From positions 124,001-188,000 of the forward strand of contig JAJEKV010000261.1 in assembly GCA_021234155.1 (NCBI GenBank): DNA of 64,000 nt, written 5' to 3'. The notes under the pieces are model-generated. The model ran no database searches. It was not told the origin of the DNA and saw nothing but the letters and a program-made list of their open reading frames with translations. The stretch's first letter is position 1. The number at the start of each line of letters is the position of its first letter. Made by a program: the position numbers and the translations under genes. This DNA is from Isoetes taiwanensis (taxonomy: Eukaryota; Streptophyta; Lycopodiopsida; Isoetales; Isoetaceae). This document shows, in pieces, positions 52,231-63,992 of this stretch.

Positions 52231-55080
52231 TAATGGAGGAGTATTCTGGCCAAGACTTTGATATATTTTTGCCACACTGTAGTGCATATGGCCCTCGAGT
52301 AGCCAGCTTTCATGTGCTCCAATAACCCCTGACACATTGGTGACTCTTATCAAGATCTCTTTTAACACTGCCCTATCTCCTTTCCCTGCAGAGGGTACTT
52401 TCCTTTTCAACTTGGTCCAACAAGTCCATCTACCATTCTCCCAGAGGTGATGTAACTGTGTAAGTCCTGAGCACTTCCATTTAATTAAAATATGAGGATG
52501 AGATGGGGCTAAGGGAAGACCCCGCCTATCCCGAATGTTCGTATTTCAAAAAATACTGAACTCACCCGCCTCCTTGGGAGGGATCATGGGGGTAAAGATG
52601 TGTTGCACTTCTTTCCGTGCCTGAAGAATTTTCCTCATCACTGGGGATGTCCCAGGAGCAAGTTTGAATTTATAGGAAAAAACACCATCTCGTCCCATGG
52701 GAGGGAGGGCTTTCCATGTAATCTCCCTTGTTCCAACCAATACAATACAAATTTTAGTGCAGGAGATACCTCTCCCCCCTGCAGAGCTCTCTAGACAAAT
52801 TTGACTGCTAGGGCTTGAGCTTGTGTAAGAGGATCTTTGCAGCCCAACCCCCCATCCTGTTTGTCACGACATAGCTCATTCCAAGTCACTTTGGCCATAC
52901 CTCCCCAGATGAATTTTTCGATAATGATTTGTACTTGATTGTATATTCCTTTCTGTGCCACCAAGACCGAGGAGTAGTATATATAAGAGGAGGCCAGGAC
53001 TGCATTGGCTACAGTGACTCTCCCCGAAGTTGTTAAGGCTTTGGAAGACCACAAGCCTATCTTTTTCTTAATCTTGTCTAAAATGGGGGCCCACAGACCT
53101 TTCATAGAATCGGATAGGACAAGAGGGAAACCAAGGAGCTGAACTGATTTTCCAGGTGGTACCACCGGAAAACCTAGGCCTCTGGCACGCGGATCAATAT
53201 CACTGTCTAGTGCCCAAAGAGTAGAACATTTGCTGGCATTGAGGCCTATCCCTGATATAATCTCGAAAGAAAGGATGATATGTCGAAATGACTAGAAACT
53301 ATTGTCATCAAACCTGAGGAACATGAAGGTGCCGTCCGCATACTGCATAATTGTCAACTTCTGTGTTCCATCGGGGAAAGCCAGCCCCTCCAAGTTTCCT
53401 TCTAACTGCTTTAATAGTACCATTCTCGTTAAAAGATTCGCCATGATGAGAATAGGTACGACGCCAATGGGCATCCTTGCATGATACCCTTCATAAGATT
53501 GAAGGTACCTATAGGTTGACCATTAATCAACACTGAAGCAGAGGGTAGTTTGTTCATCCCCATGGCCAATTAAATAAACTGTGGATCAAATCCTAGGTAG
53601 TGCATCACTTCTCGCAACCCCTCCCATCTTAGTGAGTCATAAGCCTTTCTAAAAATCCATTTTGATAAGGACACAGTTTTGCTTTGAGGCTCGGCACCAA
53701 TGCACCCTTCTCTGGTTGCTAGATAGTTGTCCATAGTGTATCTTCCGGGTAGAAACGCAGATTGTTCCTTTCGAATGACTCTGTTAAGAATGGACTTTAG
53801 ACGGTTAGCAATAACCTTCATTACAACTTTATATAAGACATTAGTGAGCGTAATGGATCGCCACTCCCCAAGGTCTTGAGGTCTGGATGCCTTAGGCACC
53901 AAAGTAATGAATCCAACAGCAAGGGATGGGTGTAGAGAACCTGAGGTCCACGCCCCACATACTGCTCGGATGAAATGCTGCCCAAGCACGTCCCTGACTT
54001 CGAGAAAGAATTCAGGAGGAAAGCCATCAAGTTCTGGAGACTTTCCTGCTGCCAAAGAGCCTAAGGTTTTATGAATCTCATGTTCATCAGGAATGTGACG
54101 CAAAAGTTGGTTCTCTTCTTGAGTAACGCCACCCCTCCAGTCAATTTTATTCCTCCAATCAGCTAAAATAGGATGAAAGGATGAGGGGAGGGGTTCTTCC
54201 TGAAATTGCCTCTCAAAACTCTTACCGATGAAAGATGAGATCTCTAAGGGATCTTCCAATGTATTTCTATTATCATCTCTAATAGAAGAAATACTGTTAC
54301 CTGCTAATCTGCCCCAACCATTCTAAAGAAACATTTCAAATTTTCATGGTCCATCTCTGCATACCATTTGGTTTTGGAGCGAACCGCCACACCTCTAGCT
54401 TCAGCTTCTTCAATCGCCTTTGCTTTTCTTTCAAAAATTCTTCCTCGTATTGCTGTATGCCAATATTATACAGGTGTGCCAGCAACTCCTACTTAATCAG
54501 TCTTAACTGATTATACACCTCATTCTTTTCTCTTTTGAATTCCTGAGCTCGATTCCTACCCCACTTTTTAGCCCAGTTTTTCATTAAACTAAGCTTTTTA
54601 ACCCGAGCTTTCATATTGGGGACGTGTTCTGCATTATGATGAGAAGACAGAAACTGTCTAAAGGGTTTGCAAAATGCCTCTTTCCCCAACCAGGATGTAT
54701 TGAATTTGAAAGGCACATTCCTTATCTTCCCGGGCGTAGGGACGTAGGCACATTCCTTGTCTTCCCAAAACATGATCAGAATGTGAGAAGGCCAGCTCCC
54801 CACTGCCTTCAAACATGACTGTTTGCCAACGTCCATTCCTTCTAGCATATTGAGCATGCTGCACAAGACCTTTCCAAAGCATACTAGTGCCCCCTTTGGT
54901 TCCTCTGGCCGCACAGCTGAAGAAGATATAGTTATTGCCTACCCATTTGCCGATTGATCTAGCCTCAAAATCTGGTAGGCGATGCTTCTGTATGAGCGCA
55001 ATATCTGTATTCAAGGATCGTATGGCAGCTAGTACCCTGCCATGCTTAAGAACACCTTTTATTCTACGTAGGTTCTAAGA
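52231..55080 (-). pseudogene. LINE ORF2: endonuclease and reverse transcriptase, inactive
   Basis: Domains in order on the minus strand: AP-type endonuclease (about 55014-54489; ALIQKHRLPDF start and a downstream SDH-like stretch), and reverse transcriptase (54259-53570, with GKSPELDGFPPEFF, LVPKASRPQDLGEWRSITL, KEQSAFLPGR). The palm motif is QYADGTFMF at about 53320-53350, and the thumb/connection region is 53165-52791 (LGFPL, WSSKALTTSGRVTVANAVL, WGG). It ends in a VAKIYQSLGQNTPPLK stretch. Frames change between 54259, 53474 and 53165. Two catalytic aspartates look lost: YADG instead of YADD, and WIFRKAYD instead of LDFxKAYD. The enzyme would copy LINE RNA at nicked target DNA; this copy cannot. 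Confidence 0.85.
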
Positions 55081-55127
55081 GACAATTTTCATGGAAGAAG
55101 GATCATTGCTGTCGTTGCTGCCATTCT

Positions 55128-56640
55128 TCAATTACTCTCATTGGATAAGGTAGTTGTGCAGGAGTTGCCTCTGTACTTGCGATATTTATTGACTCTAACA
55201 AAGCCTTCTTCATCAGAGATTGCAGCCACTGGTTTCCCCTTAATATTCGCATCCTCACAGATAGGACCTGCATGAACCATCACACCACATAGGTGGCATG
55301 GCATAGGGAGGCCAGAGACTTGAAGCTTAAATTTGATTCTCTCATTGTCAAAGCCTTTGAAGAACAGAGATTCAGGGATGGGATTGAAGATATTGACTGA
55401 GACACAAATTTTAGGGGCTTCCTCAGTGCAGCCTCCCATGGAGACGAACTCCCCTAAAGGGGAGACAATGATCTTGAAGGCTTTCTCAGTCTAGAATTTA
55501 GAGTTGATATTAGAAAGTGAGATCCAGATAGGATAAAATAGAGCATTGGGATTGGTAGGATCAAACTTTGGCCGCCATCTCTGGAACAAAACCTGCCCAT
55601 TAAGACAGGTAACCACTCCTTTTTTGAAGAAGAAGTCTGCATCTCTCTCAGATGAGAAAGAGACAAGTGCAAAAAGGTTGCCCAAAGGCAGCACTCTGAG
55701 TTGGTTCTGACCTCGACAAAATCACTGCAGCACCTTCTTAACTTCTGCCAGCGAAGGATTTCCCCTTATTATCTTGGCTATGAGCCCAATATTGTTAAGG
55801 TGGCGAGTTCTATTCGCTACCTCTGGGATACGAACAGAAAGAGAAGGGGTTCCCTCCGTATCCATTGCTTCACCTCCTGTCTACTCCATAAAATGGGAGG
55901 CCTAGTAGGTCTCCAGCCAGAAGGGACCTTCTTGCAACCAAGAACAGGTGACCGGAAAAGACTGGGTGAGAATGGCCTCTGGATCTGAAAATAAGAGAAG
56001 CCTAACTAGTCTTCTCACAAAGAAAGGATCCCTTATTATGGCAAATCCTCCTACACAAAGGAACTGGTCATTGTGGACTGTTCTACTGTCAATAATGGAC
56101 GCCCACAATTGATCCACAGGCCCTTGGATGGTTCCCCACCAAATATACTCTAAATAACAAATCGAGTGATGGAAAGGACTTCCAAGAATGATGGCTGGGA
56201 TGATAGAGGTGATAGTGAGGATTCTGCAGAAAGCTGGGGGCTTGAATCAGTAGAGAAAACCAGATACTCCATAATGGGACCGCATCAACATCAGGTTGGT
56301 CTGTAGAGCTCCAGCGTTATGAAATTTGCCAAAAAAACCAGAGTAGAGCATGAACTTGGCAAGAGGAGGATGATCTGAACCCAAATATGTTGTTCTGAGC
56401 TCTATAGCAGACACAAGAGGGTCCTCAGTAGGGCTGTATTGCTCCCCAACAAAGAATACGTCAGGGAAATTGCTCTCATCCACCAGGAAGGGCCACAAAT
56501 CGACTGTTGCTTAGAAGACACAACAGATTTGACGACCACGTACTGCAGCTGAGGTTGATGGAGATGGAGGGGTAGAAGAATTAGAGGCCGTGTAACATAC
56601 AATAAACAAGGAAGTGGCAGGCCCATCAACTTCAGTCATC
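55128..56640 (-). pseudogene. LINE ORF1: DUF4283 and CCHC zinc knuckle
   Basis: Begins with an ATG at about 56640 (MTEVDGPATS..), with an in-frame stop about 43 codons in. The DUF4283-like RNA-binding domain lies at 55694-55454 (LFALVSFSSERDADFFFKKG, then PNALFYPIWISLSNI). The C-terminal zf-CCHC_4 knuckle is at about 55330-55240 (LPMPCHLCGVMVHAGPICE, spacing C-x2-C-x4-H-x4-C). This is the usual ORF1 of plant L1 elements and would package the LINE RNA. Several frame breaks occur between the segments. Confidence 0.8.
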
Positions 56641-56798
56641 TAAACCAGAGAGAAGAATAGACTAAGGCTAAAGCTTAATTCAAGTTTGAACAGATAACAA
56701 ACTTGATGCAATGAAACTAGAAGAGAACAAGAATCCATTCAAACTTAAGGGGTGATTAAATAGCCAAAAATTCTGCCCCTGCGGACTACTATATAGTA

Positions 56799-56820
56799 GA
56801 TAAGATAAGATAAGATAAGA
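56799..56820. repeat. (GATAA)4 microsatellite in the LINE 5' UTR
   Basis: Four and a half tandem GATAA units. Confidence 0.9.
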
Positions 56821-57131
56821 ATTTTTACGTCCAGCAGAATCGACGAGCAATGGTAGGAAAAGTCTCTATCAAAGGGCCTTGAACAGCCGCCCTATTCTTC
56901 TGTTTCAAAAAAGGTTGCCCCCCAACGAGGGGCAACATTGTAGCTCTGCAGATCACCAGGCCTTTTGCCTTTGGATTCACGAAGAACCAGGGGCAGGACA
57001 GCCAGACTAGCAGCCGTTAGCAACAGTTAGCCGGCCTGACCAGTTACCATATTCTCCAATGATTTATTTCGGTTCATTGTGTCAAACCATGAGAGAACTC
57101 GATCAAGGAGCGGCAGCGGCAGTGCAGCTAA

Positions 57132-57139
57132 TCATAGTT
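57132..57139. repeat. LINE target-site duplication, right copy
   Basis: TCATAGTT matches the bases next to the T-run at 12435-12442. The GC-rich LINE 5' end (CAGCTAA on the plus strand) directly abuts it. Confidence 0.65.
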
Positions 57140-57164
57140 CTTTTCCAACCGAGCTTTTTTTTCC

Positions 57165-57480
57165 ATAAATGTTTTCTCCTTGTCATATATTTAAGCATTT
57201 CTCTTGGCATTTTCTTGTCAGCTATTTCATCATATTTTTGGCATTTTTTATCATTAATTTTGTTATGATTTAAGCACTTATCTTGGCAATTTTTTGTCAC
57301 CTATTTTGTCATATTTTCATAATGCTTCTTATACAGTTCAAGGTATTTTTTGGCAATTGGTTGTCACGTAATTTATCATATTTTTATCACTTTTATTGGC
57401 ATAGTTTTGGCATAGTTTGAGATATATTTGGCACCTTTTTTTTGCAATTTGTTGTCACCCATTTTGTCATATGTGAGTCA
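57165..57480. repeat. Degenerate AT-rich minisatellite, right flank of the LINE
   Basis: Repeated words such as TTTAAGCACTTATCTTGG and TTTTTTGTCACCTATTTTG match the left flank at 12270-12440, now about 45 kb away. Confidence 0.75.
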
Positions 57481-59150
57481 TGAAATAGCTTATTCAGTTG
57501 AATGTAAAGCTTATGAAGCCCAATCCATCGTCCGTAAATGCTAACTACACGAGAATGAATTTGAACTCAAATTTGGGTATGGGGCTCTAAAAGTGATGGA
57601 ATTTATGCTACCCCAAATCCAAAAATAAGTGCATGTCAGAAGAGAACGATCTCGTCTGATGGAGATAATAAGTGAATAAATTATGAACTCTGATAAATAT
57701 TGCACCAAGGATTCATAATGAAAAATATGGCAAAAACTTGTTGAGTCAGGAGCCCTATATTAGAGAACAAGGCTATGAAACAATTAGTGAATGTAAAGTT
57801 TATAGATTTGAATTCAAGTTTATGTGATGAAATTTGGAGTTTAGAAAATTGAAAAGATAAGAGTATGTAAGAAGAAAATGATCTCTTGAAAAAGGAAACA
57901 ACATGAAGAGAGGCTTGGATGGAAATAACATGGATGAAAATGTCAAATAAAAATAACCTGGAGCTGGACTGAGCAGAACAATGGCCTGACGCGCATTGCA
58001 AATCATAGAAGTAAGAAAAGAAGTTAGGAAAAAATAGCCAAAGGAAAAAAGCATGTTTGCAAACAAACATTTGAAGCTAGACTCAATTGGCTAACTAAGT
58101 TCAAGTGAGGAAAGATGGAAAGAAATGGCCATGAAAAAAATGTCAAAAAATCTAGGCTAACACATCCCCAGGTTACAAAACTTTAAAGGCAGCAAATCCT
58201 ATCTTGACTGCATCAGATAATTCTAGGTAATCCAATGAATGGTTGGGGGTTGCTTAATAAATGTCAGTTCATGCAGGAAGCTGTGCAAGAATGGCTAGAG
58301 CCAGCTTTAATATGTGCGAGGTCTTACAGGAAGAGCGAACAATTAAGACCATGTCTAGAGGAATGAGTTCCAAACTTGGAACATGGCTAATGTAGCAAGG
58401 GAATATTTGAAAGTAAACTCAATGTCTTGGATTTACGAATATGAGAACAAGGAAAGTTAACCATAAGAGTATAGGTTGATCCTAGAAAAAGGAATTACAA
58501 CCATTCAATTAGAGCCCATGGAGTAAACTCTTGAGAGCAAAGTAAGTCAATGTCAAACTCAATGATGAAGATAACTGGATAGTTAAATAACCTGGAAAAG
58601 TTAAGGACCCAATGCCCAATAAATTAGAATCGTGTAAAACAACGGCTTAAAACAGAGGAGAAAATAAGGCATATCAATGCAGACTAATGAGCTAAAAAGA
58701 TCATCCGTGAGCTTGTTTTCTTAGAAACCAATGGTTAGATGTATCAACCTGGAAATTCAAACAATGCGATGAATAAGAATCCTAGAAGATATTATATAAG
58801 AGAGGAAATCGAATTAGCAGAAAGGAGTATAACCGGTGATGCTGGCGAGCAAAAGGATGTGATTGAGATTTGTGGGATATGTGAAGTAATTGAAAGAAGA
58901 GGCATGGTCACTAAAATTGGTATATAAGAAGAGGAAGGTAAAAAGATGATTGATTTTAACCAGGAAGAGAATGCATGGTCTACTTTGATATCTTATGGCA
59001 TATGTGAGAAAAAATATGTTCAAATAAACTAGCTTATGAAGAGGATGCATGATCAAACAATATTGCAGATTTGCAGTTTGGAGTCAATGGGGAGAAACCA
59101 ACAATATTTGTATTCTTTCACAGGGTTGACATGATAATTGAAGAAAACAA
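57481..59150. other. No gene recognised
   Basis: AT-rich sequence with short frames only. The 129-codon minus frame at 57681-58070 is Phe/Ser-rich low-complexity translation of A-rich DNA and is not considered a gene. Confidence 0.5.
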
Positions 59151-59157
59151 AAGTATG

Positions 59158-59690
59158 TGAATCGATCCACTCCGTATGATCGAGATTCTCAAGAGGAGGA
59201 GCTTGCACGCATGTTTTGCATTATTTGTATGTTGTGCATGCAGTATTGGGCCTTTAGTTTAGCTTTTTATAGCATGAGTCTTTTTCAGCTTCTCGATTCG
59301 GCGTTTCTTCTTCGTCTCAACAGTTTCCTTAACCATGCAAGGGAGGGACTTCTTCCTGCATGGATGGATGACTCTTGACGTTTTTTCATTCTCCTCTTTC
59401 CATCCTGGCTTGGTTGTCTAGATTGAAGCAATTCTATTTCGTCCTTCGCGATTCTTCAAAGTTAAGCAGAGTTCTCTTCTTATCGGCGGTTTGGATGCAT
59501 GATGCGAGTCCTTATGAGAATGCGAATCGATCCACTCTATAGGATCGAGATTCTCAGACGGAGGAGCATGTTTTGCATGCAGTTTGGACCTTTGATTTAG
59601 TTTTTTATAGCAGGGGTCTTCTTCAGCTTCTCAAATCGACGTTTCTTCTTCGTCTCAGCAATTCTCGTTCTCTTTCTCTTGAACCGACTC
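59158..59690. repeat. Direct repeat pair about 360 bp apart, each with an inverted-repeat head
   Basis: Positions 59158-59330 and 59519-59690 share GAATCGATCCACTC, GATCGAGATTCTC, GGAGGAGC, TTTAGTTTAGCTTTTTATAGCA-like and GTTTCTTCTTCGTCTCA words. In each copy GAATCGATCC faces GGATCGAGATTC, forming a short palindrome. It could be solo repeats of a small LTR/TRIM-like element or a local duplication. Confidence 0.65.
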
Positions 59691-59739
59691 TACAACCCCT
59701 TTTCAATGATATATAATTAATTAATTCTCTCACTCTCTC

Positions 59740-60170
59740 TCTATTTATCAACCGAAGATGCTCATACAACAAGAAGCAATGCTCAATATTCTCAACCCTC
59801 TGCTTACATAAAGGATAGAGCTCTTTCGATTATCAAATTTATAAACTAGCTTGTTGACTCTGAGACATCTATGGATTACTTACCAATACAGAACGGCTAG
59901 TTCGGGATGAAGCAACTTATCCCACACCCATGTCCAAACACTTTTCCACTGTGGCTGAGGGACCTGAACATGCCATCTATTAGGCAGAGGCAAGGTGTCA
60001 GAATGAAGAAGCAATTTATAAATAAAAGAAACAAAGCAACCTAGCTTGATACACTGATGACAATCCCATATAACTATGTCAATTTGTAAACCAGAATCTC
60101 GTAACAACAATGTAGCAGTATGAGCCAAAATTGCTCTATCCCATCTGTATAACAACAATCTTGTTTAGAA
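59740..60170 (-). pseudogene. LINE fragment, zf-RVT region
   Basis: The minus frame 60158-59880 ends in PQWKSVWTWVWDKLLHPELAVLYW. After a frameshift the sequence encodes RCLRVNKL and LCKQRVENIEHCFLLYEHL, the cysteine/histidine zinc-binding tail that follows reverse transcriptase in plant LINEs. Only this 3' region is present, next to the LTR start at 60206. It is a different LINE from the one spanning 12-57 kb. Confidence 0.7.
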
Positions 60171-60205
60171 TACTTCCCATGAGAGGAGATGGCCCTAACT
60201 CATAC

Positions 60206-61823
60206 TGTGACGTTCCACGTATTTATACGGTCTACTATACGAGACACGTACAAATACAAGCACGTCACTCCCTAAAGGTACGCTACCATGGGGGTATGGG
60301 AACTTAATTGCAACCTAGGGGGTTACCTTAAAAAGGATTAAATTAGCTATGCTAATTTAACACATTAATAATAATAACCTATAACCTAGGAAATTAGGCT
60401 AATTACCATTTGGGAAGGCGCCACCTGCCCCAATCGATTGGGTAGCATGGGGATTGCCAAGTTTGGATGCCAACTTGACCCCTATCCACGGGATTGACTC
60501 TCGAAGATCGACCAAGGAAGGCCGGGAGTGGCGCCATCGGACACTTGCGTAAGATCACCATAACATATCGCCCCTGTGAAGTAACAATTTGAATTCTCAA
60601 CTCCCCTTTAAGATGGAGGCGCCCCATGGAAACGAGTCCAGCCAGAATTCAGGTAGGTGGTTATGTGGATTCTAGATAACGCTTGGTTGTGTCCGTTTCT
60701 CTGTTCTCTTTGTGATTCAATCATAGAAACTAACCCTTGATTGAACAAACAAGTTCTCTTTATATTCAATTCTGGTTCTTACTCTGAAAGGATGGATTGT
60801 TAGTTCTTTGTTTAATCTGACTTTGAAACGGGGGGATTACGGGGGGTAGAGGCCTCTGAACCATGTATTGTAGTATGCTTCTAGATAGCGCCCTGTACAA
60901 TCCCATTAATTGCGGCCTGTGCACAAGAACCCACCGGGTCCTAGATGCTATGGTCTGGCTTAGCACCAGACAAGGAACACAGTGGTGACATGAGGGGTGG
61001 GGTCTTGCATGAGCATACAAGGCTCCTGAGACTCCTACAGTGGGCTAGGCCTGATAGCCGGTCACGTTGAGGGCCGGGTATGGGTCTGACACTCCCTGGG
61101 TGTAGAGGTGTGATCCGTATGGAGCACCATGCACTTTGAGTAGATTTAGGGTGAGTAAGTCGGGTACGGATGCGGGGGTCGCTGATGCGGCACGTATTCT
61201 CTAGCTCACCCATGGAACCTTGTGATTTGGAAGGGGACGCCTCCCCGACACGCCTCATCGGACCGGGCGCCATGAACTGGAGTAGGCTCAGGGAGGGTGA
61301 TGCCCGAGTTTGCGCGTCTCCGGAAGGCTATAGCAAAGCCATAGCATGAATTGACCCATCTGCAAAGTGTGCACAGGAGGGGCGGATGGAGTGGACAACC
61401 CTAGCCAATGCTCTATGCCAGCCAACGCCATGCCAAGACTCGGTCTGCTGATCTCTTGAGGCTCAGCCGTCAGTCGATCCTCACGGGAGTCTGAGCTGGG
61501 GTAGAACCTGGGTTCTGGGTGTTTTCATAGGATTAGATGCATATTCTATGCCGTTGGTATATTAGAAGGATGCGCCACCCTTCGTGGTGGTTATTTATGT
61601 ATATTCATGCTGTGTGCTAACCCTTGTATTCATGCTTCCGCGACGTAGGAGTCCCACTGAAGGCGTGGGCCGAATGACCCCTTCGTGTCCTTCTTTCGGG
61701 CCTCATTTCATAGATGGCCTGAAATAGACGGAGGGCCCTGCTCATGGTGAGATGGTTGCCATGGGAGGGGAAAGTCCCCGTATGTATACGTCCGAGGGTC
61801 GTATATATTCTGGGAGCGTCACA
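60206..61823 (+). mobile_element. 5' LTR of a Ty3-like retrotransposon (1618 bp)
   Basis: Begins TGTGACG and ends CGTCACA, perfect inverted ends with TG..CA, one base before a tRNA-Met primer site. It is GC-richer than its neighbours. The five bases before it are CATAC. The 3' LTR would lie beyond the window, so identity between LTRs cannot be judged. Confidence 0.85.
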
Positions 61824-61824
61824 G

Positions 61825-61836
61825 TGGTATCAGAGC
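61825..61836 (+). promoter_or_regulatory. Primer-binding site, initiator tRNA-Met type
   Basis: TGGTATCAGAGC directly after the LTR, followed by CGTG; the site from which minus-strand cDNA synthesis starts. Confidence 0.95.
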
Positions 61837-62865
61837 CGTGTTTTCGGTTGTTCGAAATCATAGCACTGGCCAAACACTAACTCGTAGCACGGTAGTTAGG
61901 AGGAGGCTAAGTCAATGTGTCGTTAGTTCTCTTTGTTGTTTGGCTTGGTGTTAGGTTAAGTTAAGAAATTGTAGCTTTGAAGTGGAGGGGCCAAGATTGG
62001 AGGCCTAGCAGGTGCCAGTGGGTAGCTCAAATGACAAAGATGATGGCTCCATTGGATTGGGCGTACTCGAATTACCCTAAAACAGTCAACTCTAGGCGAA
62101 AAATGGTCAAGGGCAGGCCCAAAAATGAACTCGGGCGCCGCTTGCCTTTTGTCACTTTGCAGTCAAGATCGAAGCGCCCGAAATCTTTGTCGGCGACCTA
62201 AATCCGGGACTTCGAGTCAACGCTGGCCCGCCAGTCAACTCGGTAGCTTGCATTTCGGCGACACCGGTCGAGGCGTAAAACCCGTGTATAATGCCATCAT
62301 TTTACCGACCGTATGTGTGGCGTATTTCCGCCAGATAATTTTTTAATAATAAAATTTTGAAGTTAATAAGAAAAAATTTTGAAATTAAGTTAATTGGCCG
62401 TTTAGCAAACCATTTTGTCATTTGTTTTGCTTCGGTGCCTCCAACCGCTTCGAGCCCCCTCGCCATCGCCACCGGACCCCGGACCTTGATCCTGCGCCCT
62501 TGTGCTTTGTGCATCTTAAGCCCCCTTTGCCATCCCTTCGCGCCCGGCGCCGCACTAACCGCTATGGCTATTACCAAGAGCGCTCGGATCCGTCCACCAT
62601 GAGCATCGTGGAGATCACGCCATGATTGCTAAGCACATGGCTCTTGACCCGGCCCTCATCGACATCTTGTTGGATGAGCTGGTCAATAGGTTTGAGAACA
62701 ATGATAGGATTCCATATCCTCGCGTCTATCACTTCTCGAGCCATTCCTCATCAATTTGAACCTACGCCCGACTCCCATATACCCTTGTTGAGCAACCTGA
62801 TATGGTGATGATGCTCATCAAATTTTATCCTCCCGAACGGGAAGGCCATACCGAGGAGGAGGAAG
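61837..62865 (+). other. Internal leader / gag-like region of the LTR element, decayed
   Basis: No long frame is open. Between 62600 and 62760 one frame reads IAKHMALDPALIDILLDELV and then RIPYPRVYHFSSHSS, coherent protein-like sequence that crosses stops and frames. It looks like the decayed 5' part of the frame at 62866. No recognisable protease, integrase or polymerase motif is present. Confidence 0.4.
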
Positions 62866-63435
62866 ATGTCGGGGCCTGAGGTCGGCCGTATTAGGGGTTT
62901 TGCCAGGGAGGACGACCACCGGGAGATTGAGCGGGCTGACACAGCAGCTCGGGGTAGGGAGTACCGGTACCTCGGGGACGGCTTTGCCGTCATTGATGGC
63001 AGAGCCATTGAGGTTCCCCCATACCACTGGCATGAGGGTTCCAACAGCTTTGTCTGGGGAGAAATCCCCGACATTAGCATAGACTATCTGACAACTATTC
63101 AGATAGATATGGGTCTGCGGCCACAACGGTACCACGCTGAACTTAATCGCCGTGCCGCAGCCCAGCTTTTTGCTCAGATCCAAGAAGACCTAAGGAGAGC
63201 TCGGGAAGAGCGCGAGAAGTTGGAGCAAGATGAGCGGGACCGACAAGATCAGCGGGACCAACAGGGAGGAGGTGCATCTGGGAGTGGCTCGAACCCAAAA
63301 ACCGACGATCCGATTAAGCTCCGGAGGAAGGAGTTGCCCATAAGGCGGGGCAATCAATACAAGGATAAGTTAAGGACCCGCCGGGGCTTTTGGGAAGAAG
63401 ACCAGCTCCGACCGGAGGCAGCAGAGAGTGGATAA
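62866..63435 (+). CDS. Unrecognised 189-codon frame, possibly gag-related
   Basis: Starts MSGPEVGRIRG and stops at 63435. Residues about 45-95 look folded (YRYLGDGFAVIDGRAIEVPP, YHWHEG, FVWGEIPDISIDYL). Residues about 100-140 form a highly charged probable coiled coil (LRRAREEREKLEQDERDRQD), followed by a Gly/Ser linker and a basic tail. In position (about 1 kb after the primer site) it could be the C-terminal part of a gag-like protein, but no zinc knuckle or capsid motif is visible and I do not recognise the family. Codon use is GC-rich, like the LTR and unlike the AT-rich arrays. Confidence 0.45.
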   Translation: MSGPEVGRIRGFAREDDHREIERADTAARGREYRYLGDGFAVIDGRAIEVPPYHWHEGSNSFVWGEIPDISIDYLTTIQIDMGLRPQRYHAELNRRAAAQLFAQIQEDLRRAREEREKLEQDERDRQDQRDQQGGGASGSGSNPKTDDPIKLRRKELPIRRGNQYKDKLRTRRGFWEEDQLRPEAAESG

Positions 63436-63439
63436 CTCC

Positions 63440-63820
63440 CCGGCGGTTCTGGGGCTAAGACGGTGCCAACATCGTCGGGGCACGGGCCCTGGGCGGAAGC
63501 CTCATCGGTTCCGACCGGCACCGGGTGGCATTGCGGGAGATCCGCAAATTTCGAGAAGTCCACGGATCTTCCGATCAGAAGCTACCTTTTCGGAGGCCGG
63601 TACGGAGATCGCCGCGGCAATTTAAGACCGATCTCCGCTTCCGGACCTTTTTTGCAATTTTGGCTCCAAGAGGTCGCTGAAGCCTACTTGGTAGCACTTT
63701 TGGTGATGCCAACCTTTGCGCTTTATCCACGCAAAGAGGGTCACCATAATGCCTAAGGATTTAGCCCTCGCCCCGTAGGATACGGGGAGCAACCTTAGCC
63801 TACTTAAGGGATCTGCGTTT
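63440..63820 (+). pseudogene. Histone H3-derived sequence, frame-disrupted
   Basis: Across the three plus frames the translation follows canonical H3: PHRFRP (about 63501-63518), VALREIRK, an interrupted KSTDLLIRKLPF, FKTDLRF, EAYLV, NLCAL and, near 63740-63770, VTIMPKD and LA..RI-like DNA. H3 packages DNA in nucleosomes; KLPF and KTDLRF indicate a canonical rather than centromeric H3. Several one- and two-base indels break the frame, some exactly where H3 would have CAG or CTG (CGAG near 63552, CCG near 63569). It may be a retroposed or captured pseudogene, or a real H3 gene damaged by consensus errors. Confidence 0.75.
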
Positions 63821-63901
63821 GTACATATTTTTTGTGATAATTAATAAAAAGGCGTTTATTTTGAATTAAAAGTTTAGTGTTTTTTTTTTAAATTTAAAAA
63901 T

Positions 63902-63992
63902 GCTGACGTCAGCTTTAATAAGAGGGTTTAAAAGGGGACTGTAAGGTTATTTTAAACGCTTCTTTTCCTCTCTCCTCCCTTCTAGCGCCATG
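63902..63992 (+). promoter_or_regulatory. Promoter-like region and start codon of a gene leaving the window
   Basis: GCTGACGTCAGC (63902-63913) is a perfect palindrome containing the ACGTCA hexamer known from plant histone promoters. TTTAAAA (63927-63933) could be a TATA box; a CT-rich leader follows, then GCGCCATGGCTGCC with the ATG at 63990-63992 in good plant context. Only three codons (Met-Ala-Ala) are visible, so the gene cannot be named. Confidence 0.45.

Larger units (their letters stand above)
52227..57131 (-). mobile_element. L1-type LINE, 5' portion (5' UTR, ORF1, most of ORF2)
   Basis: A minus-strand non-LTR retrotransposon running from about 57131 (5' end, next to TCATAGTT) to 52227, where it is interrupted in ORF2. 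It contains a 5' UTR of about 490 bp with a (GATAA)4 run, a decayed ORF1 and ORF2 endonuclease and reverse transcriptase. The remaining 3' portion lies at 12441-13329. Confidence 0.9.

Noticed and set aside
57681-58070. 129-codon minus-strand frame, apparently a membrane protein
   Set aside because: Phe/Ser-rich output of a purine-rich plus strand, overlapped by another equally long frame; no start context or splice signals.
63440-63820. Centromeric histone H3 variant (CENH3)
   Set aside because: The readable parts (KLPF, KTDLRF, VTIMPKD) match canonical H3, and the odd residues coincide with frame breaks rather than a coherent variant.
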